From Microcebus murinus (Eukaryota > Chordata > Mammalia > Primates > Cheirogaleidae), in the NCBI RefSeq assembly GCF_040939455.1, contig NC_134120.1:18280501-18344500 (forward strand): DNA of 64,000 nt, read 5' to 3'. Positions 61,720 through 64,000 of this stretch are shown here, one piece after another; position 1 is the first letter of the stretch, and each line of letters starts with the position of its first letter. Under the pieces are notes generated by a model. It was not told the DNA's origin. It worked only from the letters and a program-made list of their open reading frames with translations, and searched no databases. Made by a program: the position numbers and the translations under genes.

Positions 61720-61885
61720 ATGTTGTAGTTCTTTAGCCTTGTGGTGCGTCTGAGCGACCTATGGGCCATGCACACACTGTAGATGCCTGGGCTCTACCTG
61801 CGGAGATTTTGTGCTTGGAGGTACAGGCTGGGATCCAGTCATCTGTAATTTAAACAGGAATGTCTGATCTACACATCACTTCAAA
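61720..61885 (+). mobile_element. MER5-type hAT-Charlie element
   Basis: GATGCCTGGGCTCTACCTGC, GGATCCAGTCATCTGTAATT and TAAACAGGAATGTCTGATCT follow the MER5A pattern in diverged form. Confidence 0.5.
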
Positions 61886-63489
61886 AATTGCCATTTTAGT
61901 TTTCAAAACTGTTAATTTTTCTTGAACTAAGTACTTATTTTTGAATCCTTCTGTTTCTTTTTCACTCTGTAAAAGTGAGTCATCACCCACTTAGCACCTA
62001 ATTATTTACCACTAAGATATTTTTATGCCATAAATTAATAATTTTTAGGTCAAAGAAGATGGATCATTTTTAATATGTTAACATTGTACATATTTCCACT
62101 GAGAGAAAGACAGGGCTGAAATGATCTCTTTTTTACTTTAATTATTTATCATATTGATAGATTTAATCTAAAGGCCCTGAGAGTTAGCTTCTGTAATAAT
62201 GAATGACAGACTTTCATTGTCATAGGTTCACAATTAAATATCACATATGTGTTGTAGGAATGATATTTTTTTCTGTATTAAGGGAAAGATGTTAACAGAT
62301 TTTTACTGATTTAGAGGAAAGGCAAGCCAAATTAAAGGAAAGTCAGCACTATAAATATTTCAAAAAGAACATCCATTTATTATTTCCTGTAATATACCAC
62401 TATAAAGCAAAATGACACTGAAGAGGGAAGGTTTGCCTTACACAGAATGGTTAGGGAAGTAGGTAAGGGTGCTATGAAATTAGCCTCGAAAGTGGTTGTA
62501 GGCAAGTATGTTTTTCTCAAGTACTTGGAGGGTTTTGTTGCACTTGCTAATATTACCTGCTATCTTGTCTGACTTATTTTACACAATAAAAGATTTTTAA
62601 GGTTACATAGTCTATAAAAGAAATGCAAACTTCAAGTTGTTCTATGATGTTATGAGTTTTCTGTTGTTGCTGTTTAGTCTAGAAAATAGTAAGGTAGATA
62701 ACACAGATATTTAGTTACATGTGCAATGACCATTGGAACGATAAAGCTATTTTTATCTGATGAGGATTTTTGCACATACATGTAATGTTTTGATCACATT
62801 ATGGATGCAGATCTGACCCCCAGGCTACTCAAAGCCACAGTTTCATAGTTGGCCCAGGTGAGGCTCCCGGTTGACATTTTTGGTGTAGACCTTCACCTGT
62901 AAGATTTCATATATCTTGTATTCCATGACTTTTGTGCTTCTGTTGAATTCTGGGTGTTTAATTGAGTTATAATTAAAAGGCAAGGAGAAAAATCAGTTAA
63001 AGGTTTCTTTGTGTTTTATGATATATGGCCCAAACAGAAAAAAAAAAGTATGAAATTTAGATATTTACTTGTTTTGTACATCATGGAATACCCCATTTTA
63101 CTGTCAAATATTAAAGCCTGCTTTATTTAGAATATTTGGGAAGTTGAAAGTGTAACCTTTAGAGAGAATTAAACTTTTTATTTTAATGAATAAAGTAGTT
63201 AAATCATTAATCATGTAAAATAACTTCTCAGGATATTAATAACCATTTCTTTACCCATGAACTTCTTTTCTAATCACAGAATCTTGATTGGTAAAGTTTT
63301 ATTTGAAGGCATATCCCACTGTTAGTGGTCCAAAAATACCCATACCTTATGGAAAGTCTTGACGACATGTCATGTTGCTTGATTAGACTTTAAATTACAT
63401 TGTTTATAAGCTTATTTGACTTTGTATGATATAGTGATTAATATCAGTTTTTCTGGATGTAGATAGGTGCTTCCTATAGTTCTTTCATG

Positions 63490-63955
63490 GATGAGTATTC
63501 AGTCTTTAAGACATTTGTTAATCGCACTCCTCCGATACTTACTGAGAATCTCGTTGTGTCAAACACTTGCACAGCTTGGTGCCGGGGATACACTCTTTAT
63601 TACCACGCACTTGGAGTCCTTTTGTCTGCTGGAAGGCACAGGAAGTAGTAAACAGGCCAAGAGAAATACAGGATCCTGTGGCAGCTCCGAGCAGGGAGGG
63701 GCGTAGCGCAGAGGAAGTCGTGGGGAAGTTGACATTTGCTGTCGGATCTGAATGATCAGGAGGACACAGCCAGGCAGAGGGAGCTGGCACAGCAACGGGA
63801 TGGAGGCGCTTTCGAGTCATGGGAGCCAGATCTGCAGAAGGCTGGAAGTAAGAGAAAGGATTATGCGTCTCCTTCGGAGCACTGGAGGAAGAAGGGTGTG
63901 AGGAGCAGGCCCTGTATGTACAAGGAGCTGGCTCATGAAGGGCCGTACAAGCCAC
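63490..63955 (-). mobile_element. L2 LINE fragment, antisense
   Basis: GATACTTACTGAGAATCTCG, GGTGCCGGGGATACACTC, GGAGGACACAGCCAGGCAGA and GGGAGCTGGCACAGCAACGG follow the antisense L2 order. It is unusually rich in CpG for such an old element. The four overlapping frames across it (up to 143 codons) are shadows. Confidence 0.65.
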
Positions 63956-63964
63956 TCTGACATG

Positions 63965-64000
63965 TGTCATTCATCCAGCAAGTGTGTACTCAGCACTGAC
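63965..64000 (-). mobile_element. L2 3' end, antisense, cut by window end
   Basis: GTCATTCATCCAGCAAGTGT followed by CTCAGCACTGAC is the start of another antisense L2 3' end that runs off the window. Confidence 0.55.

Noticed and set aside
62735..62760. TTGGAACGATA, as in U6 snRNA
   Set aside because: Only about eleven bases match; the rest of U6 is absent.
63539..63970. Four overlapping frames, up to 143 codons
   Set aside because: They lie over an antisense L2 remnant with raised GC, where stops are scarce.

Overview
This window is mammalian, almost certainly primate and most likely human, nuclear DNA. Two short exons at 37914-37975 and 40827-40923 translate, with correct splice sites and phases, into two adjacent pieces of the N-terminal region of the class I bHLH factor TCF4 (E2-2/ITF2). 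They are coding exons 4 and 5 in the usual numbering. The gene reads left to right here. Human TCF4 lies on the minus strand of 18q, so the window is probably the reverse complement of the reference. The repeats fit: MIR and L2 fossils, MER5/MER20/MER1-type hAT transposons, an old L1 3' end and a free Alu-type monomer, which points to a primate.

Layout. 1-37913 is the 3' part of the large intron upstream of exon 4. It is mostly AT-rich single-copy DNA with old repeats. Two (TA)n tracts lie next to MER5-type elements near 4.3 and 14.9 kb, and there are L2 pieces near 17 and 21 kb, an Alu monomer at 22.2 kb, an L1M 3' end at 27.7-28.3 kb, and MER5/MER20 copies at 34.8-36.0 kb. 37976-40826 is the short intron between the exons; it opens with a second strong donor and a (CT)n(CA)n microsatellite. 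40924-64000 is the 5' part of the next large intron, with many MIR and L2 copies, a MER1-type element at 49.8 kb, a (TC)37 tract at 55.3 kb and a CpG-enriched patch at 61 kb.

I recognise no other protein-coding gene, no tRNA, rRNA or named small RNA, no CRISPR array and no promoter beyond candidates. Nearly all open frames are short chance frames. The CTG18.1 repeat of TCF4 is not in the window, nor is the following exon (beginning KTERGSYSSY).

The most useful leads concern TCF4 isoforms: (a) a consensus donor 65 nt downstream of the exon 4 donor, abutting the CA repeat; (b) an ATG-initiated open frame at 42823-43099 in a strong Kozak context, ending at a GTATGT donor in the phase needed to join exon 6; (c) a 30-nt candidate microexon at 45173-45202 with a good acceptor, a matching phase and no stop. 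All three are inferences from sequence that RNA data could settle. Repeat boundaries are approximate, because family assignments were made by eye.
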